Assembly (NCBI GenBank): GCA_027625915.1
Contig: JANTQA010000070.1
Span: forward strand, 14,823,001 to 14,887,000
DNA from: Anaeramoeba flamelloides
Lineage: Eukaryota > Metamonada > Anaeramoebidae
Direction: 5' to 3'
DNA length: 64,000 bases
The notes below the pieces were generated by a model. The model worked only from the letters and a program-made list of their open reading frames with translations. It was not told the origin of the DNA and made no database searches. Of this stretch, positions 36,931 to 48,110 are shown one piece after another. Within the stretch, counting starts at the first letter, position 1. Every line of letters starts with the position of its first letter. The position numbers and the translations under genes were made by a program.

Positions 36931-37129
36931 CTTTCAGTTCTGCTCTTAAGATACAAACTTTTAACAATATTTAAAACATAGAAAAAATTTCAAATTAACT
37001 CATAAAATTCAAATTCTAGTAAAATAATTTGAAAAGTGAAAAATTCCAAAATTTATGCGCAAATTTGGGAATTTTTAGTATATTAAATTTTGTTTAAAAG
37101 TTTGTGTCTTAAAAGTGGAACTGGTTGGA
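36931..37129. mobile_element. Pogo-type MITE (family 1), copy e, diverged
   Basis: Same layout as the others (CAGTTCTGCTCTTAAGATAC at the left, GTGTCTTAAAAGTGGAACTG at the right), but with many differences, so it is an older copy. The exact ends are uncertain. Confidence 0.65.
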
Positions 37130-37898
37130 TAATAAATATTTTTAGCATACTTGCACAAATATAAATTGAAAAAAATCGAATTTTTTAAATATAGGATCTC
37201 TGGGCGAATTACTCATCTTCCATAAATCCAAATAATCTGAAAAGATGATTTTTTAAGTTTAGAGCTCTTTATCTCCTCTAGTTTAGAAGTTATTCTCAAT
37301 TTTCGATTTTTTGTCAAAAAAATTTTTTTTTGAAATTTAGAATTTTTCATTTTTAAAAAAGGTACCTTTTTACACAAAAATAATTTTTTTTGGTGTTTTA
37401 AAGATCATCTTACTAGGGTATTTTTTGATCAAAAATATGATTTTGGTGAAAAAATTTGAAAAAAATGAAGGTTTAAAAAAAAAATTTTTTTAAAAATTTT
37501 TTTACTACTCTTTTGATTTTCTCATTTTTGAATCACTCAAATATTATTTTTATAATATATTTTTAACTACAATAGATATAAATTTTTTAATTTTATATTT
37601 TTTTTAGATTAAAAAAAAAATTTTTTATTTATTTTTTTTTCACTTTTATCCAAGTTATTTATAAAAATACAAAAGTTACTGTGAATATTGGTTGATAAAA
37701 TGAAATATAAAAATCTATTTAATGTAGACAAAAAAATTTTTTCAAAAATTTTTTATTTTGATTTTTTTTGTGAATTTTTTAAATTTAAACTTTTTGAGGG
37801 TTAGTGGTTTCGAAAATATTTAGTATTTAAAATGGGTCTTTTTATTTATTTTTTTTTTTTAACTTTTATTCTATCACTTTAATTTTTGTTTTTTACAA
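37130..37898. other. Intergenic, A/T homopolymer-rich
   Basis: Long runs of A and T with no supportable gene. The final 30 bases are pyrimidine-rich and lead to the start codon of the RRM gene. Confidence 0.4.
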
Positions 37899-39214
37899 AT
37901 GAAATCCAACATTAGTAAACTGTTCTTAAAAAACTTGCCAAAAGATTATTCTATTGACAAATTAGTTCAGCTAATAAAGTTGAAAACAGGATGCTCGCCC
38001 AACATTGGAATAATACAAAATAAAAAAAATCCAAACAATGGACTTGCAAGACTTGCACCATTTTCAAAAAAAAAAATGAGATAACAATTAAACAAAGACT
38101 CTCAAATAATTTTGATTTTGAAAATAGGAGAATTTCAATAGATATATATGATAAAAAAAAAGAAAGAAAACAAAAAAAAAAAATTTTTTTAAAACAAAAA
38201 AAAATAAAAAGAATTTTGATGAATATACTTCTGTATTTGATGAACAAGAACAAAAGAAATCAGAAGATTTTCATAACCAAAATAAAAACTTTTCCGAAAA
38301 ACAAAAACAAAAAAATGAAAAAGAAAAAAAAATTAAAAAAGAAAAAGTAATAAAAAAAATAAACAAAATAAACAAAATGAAAAAAACAACAAAAAACGAC
38401 CAAAATTGCACGAACTGGCAGCACTCCAAATGATAAAACCCACCAAAACAATGATTATTCAAACATACCAAAAAATGAAAAAAACTTGATCAATGATCAA
38501 AAAAATTTTTTTTTCAAAGGAACTACAGAACCACCAACAATTTACCATTTTTATGCATAATATTTCCTACCAAGCAAATTATGAGAAAATTAGCTTATTA
38601 TTAAATAAATATATACAATTTAGTAAACTTACACTTTTCTATGATAAATATGATAGATTCAAGGGTACAGCGAAAGTAATTTTAAATACCGAAGAAAATT
38701 ATACCAAATTAATGGATTATTCTGGAAAACTATACCTTTATCATAGAACTCTATTTTTTAAGAAATTTGTGGATTATCGAAGAGATGCACATAAAAACAA
38801 ATCAGTTCCTACTAAACAAACACAATCGATATCTCAAAATATAAATAAAAATAGAAATAATAATTGGTTTGAAGAAAATTTTCTAGTGAATCAAGAGAAT
38901 ACCCCTCCAAATATCTCAAATAAATTTAATAATAATAATAATAATCAGAGTCAGAATAATATTGGTTATTTAGATAAAGAAAACGAAAATAAAAAAATAT
39001 CAAATAATCAAATAATTATTTTAAATTTGCCAAAAAAAACTAAGAAAAGTAACCTTTTAAACCTATTCAAAGATTATAACCCAAAAAAATTATTATTTTT
39101 AATAATAAATATCAAACATTGAAATATGCTTTTATCACATTTCAAACACAATTAATAAGAGACAATTCATTGAGTTTAAATGAGATTACATTTTTAAATA
39201 ACAAAATCTATATA

Positions 39215-39386
39215 CAGTCAGTTTCACTTTTAAGGCACAAAAAAAATCTCAAATTAAGGCACAAAATTTGGAATTTTAATTTTTACAATTTATTTTACTA
39301 GAAGCTGAATTTTGTGCTTTAATTTGAGATTTTTTTTGTGCCTTAAATTTCGTTGAAAGTTTGTGCCTTAAAAGTGAAACTGACTG
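39215..39386. mobile_element. Pogo-type MITE (family 1), copy f, inside the RRM gene
   Basis: 172 bp, ends CAGTCAGTTTCAC.../...GTGAAACTGACTG, flanked by TA. It lacks about 25 bp of the left arm present in other copies. With its TA duplication it adds 174 bp, a multiple of three, but it carries stops. Confidence 0.9.
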
Positions 39387-40094
39387 TAAAAAAAGCCTTT
39401 GAAAAAACTCAATATAAAAATAATTATCAAAAAAATCAAAATTTCCAAAAAAATTTTAAAGAATATGAGAATAAAATAATGAATTTAGAGAGAGAAGTTC
39501 AACAATTAAAATTAATTATTGAACAAAATGAAAACACATTAAATCTTAAATTTAATAAGTTAAATTTAAAATTTCTCGAAGAATGTAAGAATCAAAAAGA
39601 CCAAAATGAAAATTCTAAAAATTTAAAAAAAAATCTTAAAGAAGAAACAAATAAAATACAATCTTATTATCAAAAAGAAAAAAATGACGAAATAATTGAA
39701 ATTGACAATGATAATAATATTGATTTTAATAACCAAATAAATAAAAATAAAAATAAAAATAAAAATAAAAAATCTTTAAAAGATTTCTATATAAACAATA
39801 ATGAACAAATAACCAAACAAACAGTAATAATCAGACCAAAGAGTCAAAGTTATATAAATTTATCTAGAGAAGAATTATTTAAACTAACTTTAAATAACAC
39901 ATGTTTAAATAATTTAAAAATAAATGCAGACAAAAGAAATTTTTGAATTTTTAATAAATTTTGAAAAGAAAAAATTATAGTAAACCATTTTATAAACTAT
40001 CAAATCAAAATCTTATGAATTGTATACAAGAAAATTCAAAAAAAATTCTTGAGTGAAGAATATTTGGAAACTATAAATATTGAATCAAATATTA

Positions 40095-40268
40095 CAGTCA
40101 GTTTCACTTTTAAGGCACAAACTTTCAACGAAATTTAAGGCACAAGCAAAATCTCAAATTAAAGCACAAAATTCAAATTCTAGTAAAAATAAATTGTAAA
40201 AAATAAAATTCCAAATTTTGTGCCTTAAATTTCGTTATAAGTTTGTGCCTTAAAAGTGAAACTGACTG
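40095..40268. mobile_element. Pogo-type MITE (family 1), copy g, inside the RRM gene
   Basis: 174 bp with perfect 13-bp outer ends and TA flanks, and an internal deletion in the right arm. It splits the coiled-coil part of the gene from the part encoding the terminal Cys/His motif. Confidence 0.9.
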
Positions 40269-41137
40269 TAATAATAAAATTCAAACCATTTCAGAATTTG
40301 AAAATGAAAATGATTGTTCTGAACTTGTGGTTCATAACAATAAGGAAAAAAAGTTCAAAAAAATCTTGATTTTTTTCTTAATAAACAAAAATCACAACTT
40401 GGAATAAATACTAAAAATAAAAATAATGAATTAATTTTAATAAATAAAAATATTAATAAAAAAATAATTAATATTAATTTAACTAAAAATAAAAATAAAA
40501 ATAAAACTGTAAAATGTAAAGGATTTTCAAAAACAACAAACAATAGATGTAAAAAATTCACAAGTAATCCATCAGGATATTGTGATTTACATGGTGACCA
40601 AATGGATAACTGACTATTCCAACAAATAGTCCAAATAAAAAAAATCGAAATTTTTAGAATTATAATTAAAATTATTCTTTTCAAAAATTATATAAAAAAT
40701 ACAAAAAAATATAAAAAATTTTAAATGGGGTTTTACTAATTCAAAAACCCCTTTAATGACCCTTTGATAATTGATTTGAATTTTATTAGTTACCAATCAG
40801 AATTTATTAAACAAAAAATTTTATTTTTTTATTTACAAATTATTTATACAAATGATTTTATACAAAAAAATTAAGTTATGCATAATCAAAAAAATATTTT
40901 ATTAAAAAATTTATTAAATGAAATAATTCTGTTATTAAATTATGATTATAAGAAAAATGAGGACTTTTTAAATCTGACATTTTTTTTATTAAAAAATACA
41001 ATAATTTATGAATTCAATAAATGGGAATTAAATGATTTAAAATTGATGCAAATAAAATACTGGATAGAAAAATCATTTAATTATTCATTTTTAAACTTAT
41101 ATGGTGATTATAATTATTATAATACAACTCTACAATA

Positions 41138-41335
41138 CAGTCAGTTTCACTTTTAAGGCACAAACTTTTTGTAGTAATTTAAGGCACAAAAAAAATCTCA
41201 AATTAAGGCACAAAATTTGGAATTTTAATTTTTACAATTTATTTTACTAGAAGCTGAATTTTGTTCTTTAATTTGAGATTTTTTTTGTGCCTTAATTTTC
41301 GTTGAAAGTTTGTGCCTTAAAAGTGAAACTGACTG
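41138..41335. mobile_element. Pogo-type MITE (family 1), copy h
   Basis: 198-bp palindrome with ends CAGTCAGTTTCAC.../...GTGAAACTGACTG and TA flanks, interrupting the frame that starts at 40878. Confidence 0.9.
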
Positions 41336-41399
41336 TAAAAAAACTTGTTTTTTTTTTTTTGAAATATATTAAAATCGTTCCTAAATACAAGTAATCTTA

Positions 41400-41596
41400 C
41401 AGTCAGTTTCACTTTTAAGGCACAAACTTTCAACGAAAATTAAGGCACAAAAAAAATCTCAAATTAAAGCACAAAATTCAAATTCTAATAAAAATAAATT
41501 GTAAAAAATGAAATTCCAAATTTTGTTCCTTAATTTGAGATTTTTTTGTGCTTTAAATTTCGTTGAAAGTTTGTGCCTTAAAAGTGAAACTGACTG
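41400..41596. mobile_element. Pogo-type MITE (family 1), copy i, with duplicated end
   Basis: 197-bp palindrome with TA flanks. The last 17 bp of its right end (AAAGTGAAACTGACTG type) are present twice in a row (41582-41614), which suggests an aberrant insertion, excision or repair event. Confidence 0.9.
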
Positions 41597-41759
41597 TAAA
41601 AGTGAAACTGACTGTTTTAAAAATATTTTTGAAAAAAAATTTCAAGTTGTTTATATATATAGGGACAAAACTGGGAAATTTTTTCAATTTGAATTGGCTC
41701 TAAGAATAATTGAAAATTGCCTTCTTTGGATTAATTGGTTAAAATTATTTTGAAAATGA

Positions 41760-42060
41760 GATTTTGTTTTATAATTAAATTTGAGATTTTATGTTTGTGT
41801 TTGATTTTTTTATTATTTACAGACTTGGACATTTAGAGAAAAACCAAAAAAACCCTCATTTTGAGCAGCTTTTCCTCTAAAAAAAAAAATTGAGAATTTT
41901 AATCCTCCAAAAGTAATTTAGGTAGAACACACCCATCCATTCGTAACTTTTCATCACTTCACGTGTTCACAGTCCAGAATAACAATAAAATAAAAAGAAT
42001 TTTTATTTTTTATTTTCAATAATCTATTTTATTAATTTTCAAGTTTCCTTTTGAAAATTA
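41760..42060. other. Intergenic, no gene seen
   Basis: AT-rich DNA between MITE copies. Nothing can be supported. Confidence 0.4.
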
Positions 42061-42063
42061 TTA

Positions 42064-42261
42064 CAGTCAGTTTCACTTTTAAGGCACAAACTATCAAGGA
42101 AATTTAAGGCACATAAAAAATCCCAAATTAAAGCACAAAATTCAGATTCTAGTAAAATAATTTGTGAAAATTAAAATTCCAAAAAATTGTGCCTTAATTT
42201 GAGATTTTTTTTGTGCCTTAAATTTCGTTGAAAGTTTGTGCCTTAAGAGTGAAACTGACTG
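42064..42261. mobile_element. Pogo-type MITE (family 1), copy j
   Basis: 198-bp palindrome with ends CAGTCAGTTTCAC.../...GTGAAACTGACTG and TA flanks. Confidence 0.9.
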
Positions 42262-42438
42262 TATGCTCGAAATGGACAATTAGAATGAAAACTTAATAAA
42301 AAAGATAAAAATATCAACCACAAAAAAAAACAAAAAAGCAAAACAAAAAAAATTAGAAAACAAGAAGAAGAACAACAAGAACAACATAAAAAGGAAGAAA
42401 AAGAATAAAAACAATAACAACATCATTACGTAAACTTA

Positions 42439-42634
42439 CAGTCAGTTTCACTTTTAAGGCACAAACTATCAACGAAATTTAAGGCACAAAAAAAATCTCA
42501 AAATTAAGGCACAAAATTCAAATTCTAGTAAAATAAATTGTAAAAAAAAAATTCCAAATTTTGTGCCTTAATTTGAGATTTTTTTGTGCTTTAAATTTCA
42601 TTGAAAGTTTGTGCCTTAAAAGTGAAACTGACTG
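42439..42634. mobile_element. Pogo-type MITE (family 1), copy k
   Basis: 196-bp palindrome with the same ends and TA flanks. It lies inside an (AAC/AAG)-rich low-complexity stretch that spans 42290-42795. Confidence 0.9.
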
Positions 42635-42803
42635 TAATAAAATAAAAAAAGAAAAGAAAAACAACAAGAAGAAGAACAAAACGAGGAAGAACAAGAAGAA
42701 AAACAAGAATAACTGCAATATCAAAAACTTTACAAAAAAGAACAATACCAACCACAAAAAAAACAAAGAATAACAAGAAGAAAAACAAGAAAAAAACAAT
42801 ATA

Positions 42804-43139
42804 CACAGGTCTCGCAAATTTCGATTACATTACAAATTTTACATTCGTTTTCCATTTAGAACAAAAACAATCATTCTACAAATGTAAATTTAATGTAAAA
42901 TTGCAATGTCAACTATTTTAAAAAAACATTTATTAACATTTATTGAAATTACTTTTGATTCTTCTTCGTAAAAAAAATTTTTTTCGTACAACCAAATAAT
43001 AATTCAATTCCAATGGAAATCGAAAATACATTCATTAAAAAAACATTCATTTTTCAATGTAATGAAATTTATTTTTTACACAATGAATTTTTTGAACATT
43101 TGGTGACATTTAATGACATTTCAAAATGCAAGACCTGTG
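42804..43139. mobile_element. CAC-ended MITE, 336 bp
   Basis: Inverted ends CACAGGTCTCGCA and TGCAAGACCTGTG, flanked by TA on both sides. Inside are many short repeats of the ACATTTATTGA/ACATTCATT kind, resembling the subterminal repeats of CACTA-type elements. It shares the CAC start and TA duplication with the large transposon at 44458-50441 and is probably a nonautonomous relative. Confidence 0.65.
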
Positions 43140-44335
43140 TAGAAAAATAAAAAAAAAAGAAAACAAAAACACAAAAAACAAAAACAAAAAAGAACAAAAA
43201 AAAACAAGAACAACCAAAAATTAAAAAAAATAACAAAGAAGAACAATATCAACCACAAAAACAAAATAAAAAATCAAAACAAAAAAAGAACAACTACAAG
43301 AAGAACTAAAAAATACCAACAGAAATATCAAAAAAATAACAATTGTTTGTTATACCGTTTGTCAGAATTGTGTTTTAAAACAAATATTTTCTCACTTTTT
43401 CCTCTTCTTCTTTATTTTATGATTTTCTTCATAAACAAAATAATAACAAATTTAATAACATTTTAAACATGTCTAGGTTTTTATCTCACTAACAATCAAA
43501 ATTTAACCTATCATAAAACAGAAGAGCCAATCAACAAAAATGACTCTCTTCTTTGGAAAGAATAAACAAAAACAAATCCATTTTTTTAGAGTTCTTTTTT
43601 TTTTGTTTTCTCTATTTCATTTTATAATTTTTTTGTCATTTTTCTTTTCAAGATCAAGTTTTTGAAAAACACATTTTGAAAAAAAAAAATTGTTTTCAAA
43701 TTTTAAAGACTTTAATTACCAAAATTTGATGATTTTGTCAGTGATAAGAAGTCACTTTTCTCAAAAATCCACTATTCATTTTCTCAAAAAGAAATCTTCA
43801 AAATTATGCCTTTTCAAAATGTAAAACCCAAAATTCGATTTTTGAGTAAATTAATAATTTCTTCTCTAAAAATTTCTTTACTCAAGAGATCTATTGAAAA
43901 ATTGAAGAGTCTTAGATTATATAAACAATGAGAAAATTAGAGAAAGCTGAATGTTTTTTGGATTTAGAGAAATCTCTTTCTCTAAATTTTTGTTATTTTT
44001 TCCTCATTTTGTCAAAGTCTGATTATTTATCTTTATTTATTTCAAAGAAAGATCGAGTTGAACAAGGAGATTTATTTATTTTGAAAGATTTCAGAAATTC
44101 ATTCAGAGATTTTTCTTTCTCTCTTCTTCATTTGTTTTGGTTGCTTTGTTTACTTGGGATTCTTTGGTTGCTTTGGTTGCTTTGGTTCCTTGGGTTCCTT
44201 GGTTTCTTTGTGTTCCTTCCTCGTCTCCTATTTTCATTCTTAACTTAGATCCAAATCAGAAAGTGCTTTGTAATTTGATTTTGTTCTTTTTAAAGTGTGT
44301 TTGAAAAAGATGTGTTTTGGATCCTTTGGATCCTT
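43140..44335. other. Intergenic; one doubtful frame
   Basis: Low-complexity A/C-rich and T-rich DNA. A frame from the ATG at 43928 to 44248 (106 codons) begins plausibly (MRKLEKAECFLDLEKSLSLNF) but ends in a Leu/Trp/Phe run made by a degenerate TTGGTTGCT tandem repeat. I do not consider it a gene without expression evidence. Confidence 0.35.
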
Positions 44336-44393
44336 TGATTTCTGTGGTTTCTGTTATTTCTGTGATTTCTGTGATTTCTGTGTTGTGTGTTGT
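44336..44393. repeat. 9-bp tandem repeat (TTTCTGTGA)
   Basis: Six or so copies of 'atttctgtg' in tandem just outside the left end of the transposon, the same 9-mer as at 5103-5137 and 15541-15590. Confidence 0.75.
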
Positions 44394-44477
44394 GTGTTTT
44401 TTTTTGCATAAAAACAATTTGTATTTTTATCACTTTATGCTTGTTGTAAAGTTACTACACATGGGAACAAATATATA

Positions 44478-44650
44478 TGATTTCATTGAAATTTCATTGA
44501 AATTTCATACAATTTCATAAAAAAAAAATTAGGAATTAAATTTCACTTAAAATTCATTTAAAAATCAATTGATTTACATTTGATGAAATTTGATGAAAAC
44601 TAGATAAAATTTTCTTTAAAAATTCTTTAAAATTTCAACTATATTTCATC
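44478..44650. repeat. Left subterminal repeat array
   Basis: At least six degenerate copies of 'ttcattgaaatttcat' in both orientations. The matching array at 50165-50425 lies inside the other end. In CACTA elements such repeats are binding sites for an element-coded protein, and the same role here is inference. Confidence 0.6.
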
Positions 44651-45209
44651 ATTAGAAATTCTAATGAAAAATGTATGAATTCTTTTGGAAAAATAAATCA
44701 TTATTATATTTATAATTTTTTAAAAAAATTCTTGAATAATATACTAATAAAAATTAAAAAAAAAACATTAAAGTGAAGTAAAAAATCTGTTTATTTTTTA
44801 TTTTTAAATATAAATTTTGAAAGATTAATAAAATAATTTCAAGTTATAATATGGTTTTTTGATTTTTTTTATTTTTATTTGAATTTTTTTTTAATATATA
44901 TTTTCTGATATTTTATTTAAATACCTTTTTGATATGATAAAAAGGAAGGAACATGCGGGATAAATAATTCATTAATAGAATAATAATCTTCAAATTTTGT
45001 ACTTTTATTTTGAAAGAGTTTAACAACATGGACTGTTTGTTTCAATTCTTGACTATTTATCAATTCAATATCACAATTTAAGAAAAAAATATTTTTGTTC
45101 TCAGCTTGAGTGTAATATCGGACTGCAATAAATGGATTTGATTTTTGATCAGAATCTGTAAATAAAAATTTGATAATTTGGACATATTTTTTATTTCTTA
45201 ATTGGGCAT

Positions 45210-45616
45210 CACAAGTGTAAATATGGATATCTTAAAAAATAGAGTTTTTTTCAAAAAAAATAAATTTTAGAGATAAATATACATAAGTACATTGACCCCA
45301 CAAAATGAGGAAGAGTAGATTGAAGAAATATCAAAATTTTATAATTGAGAACAAATTTTATTAAAAAATCGTGTCTCAAATAGGTATATTTTGTTTCAAA
45401 AAAAAAAAAATAAAATAATTTTTTTTTCAAAACAAAATTTACCTATTTGAGATACCATTTTAGATTAAAAGTTGAGTTTAATTAAGTAATATGTTTTGTC
45501 ATATTGTGTATAAATTCCAATTTTTTGGGGTCAATTTGTTAATGTTTATTTATCTCTAAAATCAATTTTTTTTGAAAAAAACTCTATTTTTTGAGACATC
45601 CATATTTACTCTTGTG
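45210..45616. mobile_element. CAC-ended MITE, 407 bp, inside the transposase gene
   Basis: Inverted ends CACAAGTGTAAATATGG and the complement of CACAAGAGTAAATATGG, flanked by AT on both sides. If element and one AT are removed, the transposase frame continues exactly (...LLKQD then AQLRNKK...), which proves a precise insertion with a 2-bp target duplication. The arms pair over about 150 bp. Confidence 0.8.
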
Positions 45617-45981
45617 ATCTTGTTTTAATAGAAATTTGTGTTGGTTAATTATTATCGATTTTGATTCAAAAGGGTATTTATTTCTTTGGAATTTTATCTC
45701 ATTGATATCAAATGTTCCCCATTTTATGATATTTTTTTTTGGATATTCAATATTTTTTCTCATTTTTTCGAAAAAATAATTTAAAATATTGGAGATATTT
45801 TTTATAAATTTCTTTTTTTTGAATAATAGAATATTGTGTTTTTTTTGATTTTTGTGAAGTTGGCCATATTTTGGTTTATACCATTGATGGTATTTTTCTA
45901 AAGCGAAAAAAAGTGTATTCATTTCTCCATTATTTTTTATTGAATGTTCTAAATGTTGTGCAAAAATATGTAAGTTTGATA

Positions 45982-46178
45982 CAGTCAGTTTCACTTTTAA
46001 GGCACAAACTTTCAACGAAATTTAAGGCACAAAAAAAATCTCAAATTAAAGCACAAAATTCAGCTTCTAGTAAAATAAATTGTAAAAATTAAAATTCCAA
46101 ATTTTGTGCCTTAATTTGAGATTTTTTTTGTGCCTTAAATTTCGTTGAAAGTTTGTGCCTTAAAAGTGAAACTGACTG
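45982..46178. mobile_element. Pogo-type MITE (family 1), copy l, inside the transposase gene
   Basis: 197-bp palindrome with perfect 13-bp ends and TA flanks. It lies between the IKLPKG block and the NLH block of the tnp2 transposase. Confidence 0.9.
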
Positions 46179-47873
46179 TATACGATCACAATTTTGATCT
46201 GAACAATTTTTATAACATTTAATAAAATTAACTATATATTTATGTAAATTTTCATCTATTTTTTTATTTCTTGTTGGCTGATACAGATTTTTAATTAAAT
46301 ATGAACTTATATATATAAAATCGAGATATTTTTTCTCAACTAAATCAACAACACATATAAAACTAAATTGAATCAACAATTGAATATCAATAGATGTCAA
46401 ATGATTAGTTCCAAAAGGTTTATTAATTCTTTTTAACCCTTTAGGAAGTTTGATTTTTTGATATCGCTTATTGGCAAGAATATTATGATTTCTCGACATT
46501 CTATGACACATCATTTTAAAAATATTTTTTATTAAGCCTTCAAGAAGGAGATGAAACCAACAAATTGGGAAATTGCAAGTTGAGGTTGGATCCAATTCTA
46601 ATTCGTTGATCCAAATATTACCAAGTTGAAATTTGATTCCTGTTTCTTTTTCTTTTCTTTTTATTTTACGAAGAGTATAAATATTTAAATTATTAAAATA
46701 ACATTCTTTCATTTCCTTTTGAATTTCTCTTATTTCTTGTCTTTTCCTTTTCTCATAATTAAAATGCTCATTTGAGAAATTTTGATCACCTAATTCTGAT
46801 TTACAGAATGAGCATGAATGTAATGCACCAGGCTGTAACATGCCTTTTGCTGGAAAAGATTCTCTCGTATCACCAACAAAACATGAAACAATACCTTGGA
46901 TTTTTTTTCCACCTAAATAAATTCCTTTTCTTAATTTTTTTAAATCTTTCACCAAAGGAAAATATTGTAGAATATCATTGATACAGGTTTTTCCGGGCAA
47001 AAGTGAAATTAAAAAAATTGTTTGGTCTTTAACCTCCACGAATATTCCAAATTATCAATAAACATATATAACCCACCAAGAGAAAAAAGATTCTGTACAT
47101 TTAAATTCATCATAATAAAAACCAATTAAAAACAAATGTTCAGCATTTATTTTTGGAATTTTTTTAATTTTTTGATCAAATGTAGGGAAACTTGAAAACC
47201 TCGAAGGAATAAAACCCTCGTTTGTTACTAAATTTTCTATTTCTTCATTTTTTTTTGATAGATAAATGCTTAATTATCTCTGAGTGAAGAACAAGATTTA
47301 TCCAGGTAATTGGTGAAAAATATTTTGTTTCAATTTTTTTCTTGAAGTAAGATGATGTTACCTTTTTTCTCAATATATTTTTTTGAAATGAGATCGATTT
47401 CTTTTGGTTTTTGAATATTAATAAAGCTATTAATCTTCTTTTTAAGTGTTCGCATCGTTTTGGGGAGTTTTTCCCCTCCTTTTGGAGTAAAATATCTATC
47501 AATAAAATGTAACAACTTATCTGCCTGTGATGAAGAAATTTTTGATTCTAAATATAATATATAAAATTCTATCCATATTTCATCAAATTCAATAATAAAT
47601 CTTTCAAAATTTGGAGGTTGTTGTTCATTTTTTAGATTATTTTGTGTATCTATTTCTAAATATTTAGAGTTATTTTAAGAGTAAATTATAAAGTTAAAAA
47701 AATTGCAAAAATGTACAAAATAAATAAAATAAATCAATCTCTTAATTTTTTATTCCACCTTAAAAATAAAAATGATTATACAATAACTTTATATAATAAA
47801 TTATCTCAAAAATTGATTACGAATATTATTAAAGACCCCAAAATTTAAAGATAATGAATATTTCTTTATATTT

Positions 47874-48110
47874 TAGTGGTAGCATGGTTAGATATAGTAT
47901 TGTATGACGCGAGTTCGAATCCAAGTTAAGAAAGAAAATTTTTGAAAAATGATTGGTCTCTCTCCTCTGAATTCTGCCCTCGGATGAACTATTTGGAGCA
48001 AACCATTTCAGAAATTGATTTTTTAGTTGGCCTCTAAACGCAAATCAGACCTCAGACCGAAGGAGGACCTCACGGTTGATTTGTAGTTAAGCCAATCCAA
48101 AATCAATTCA
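47874..48110 (+). mobile_element. tRNA-derived SINE-like sequence
   Basis: The segment starts with an A-box-like TAGTGGTAGCATGG (47874) and, 37 bp on, a good B-box GAGTTCGAATCC (47911-47922), the internal RNA polymerase III promoter of a tRNA. The stem partners do not pair, so it is not a working tRNA. About 190 bp of GC-richer unique sequence follow, ending in an A/T-rich tail. This is the form of a tRNA-derived SINE. It lies in the first intron of the transposase gene. Only one copy is visible in this window, so the family assignment is tentative. Confidence 0.45.

Larger units (their letters stand above)
37899..40613 (+). pseudogene. RRM-repeat protein gene interrupted by two MITEs
   Basis: Three RNA-recognition-motif-like segments are visible. 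RRM1 starts at the ATG at 37899 (KLFLKNLPKDYSIDKLVQLI, NGLARL; its end, RRISIDIYD, is in another frame after an A11 run near 38070). RRM2 is at about 38530-38790 (FTIFMHNISYQ as RNP2, FKGTAKVIL as RNP1). RRM3 starts at 39018 (IIILNLPKKTKKSNLLNLF). A coiled coil (39390-39946, NLEREVQQLKLIIEQNE) and Asn/Lys-rich linkers follow. The C-terminal end reads C-x10-C-x10-C-x2-H (40515-40590), a likely zinc-binding motif. This suggests an RNA-binding host protein. MITEs at 39215-39386 and 40095-40268 cut the frame, and at least three A-run frame changes occur, so it is probably inactive, or some shifts are sequence errors. Confidence 0.65.
40878..41753 (+). pseudogene. Unknown protein gene interrupted by MITEs
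   Basis: An ATG at 40878 opens a frame of 86 codons (Leu/Asn-rich, aromatic-rich, with a helical look) that runs directly into the MITE at 41138. Sequence that still reads well (YIYRDKTGKFFQFELALRIIENCLLWINW) resumes after the second MITE, at about 41620-41753. The two may be parts of one gene. I recognise no domain. It lies 265 bp downstream of the RRM gene on the same strand and could be related to it. Confidence 0.35.

Noticed and set aside
39353-39946. A protein starting inside a MITE
   Set aside because: The first in-frame codon there is TTG, not ATG. The good coding part begins after the MITE and belongs to the RRM gene.
43928-44248. A 106-residue protein gene
   Set aside because: The second half is produced by a degenerate TTGGTTGCT tandem repeat, there is no known domain, and it lies between repeats.
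47874-47945. A tRNA gene
   Set aside because: Only the A- and B-box-like sequences fit. The T-stem and acceptor stem do not pair, and no anticodon arm can be drawn.
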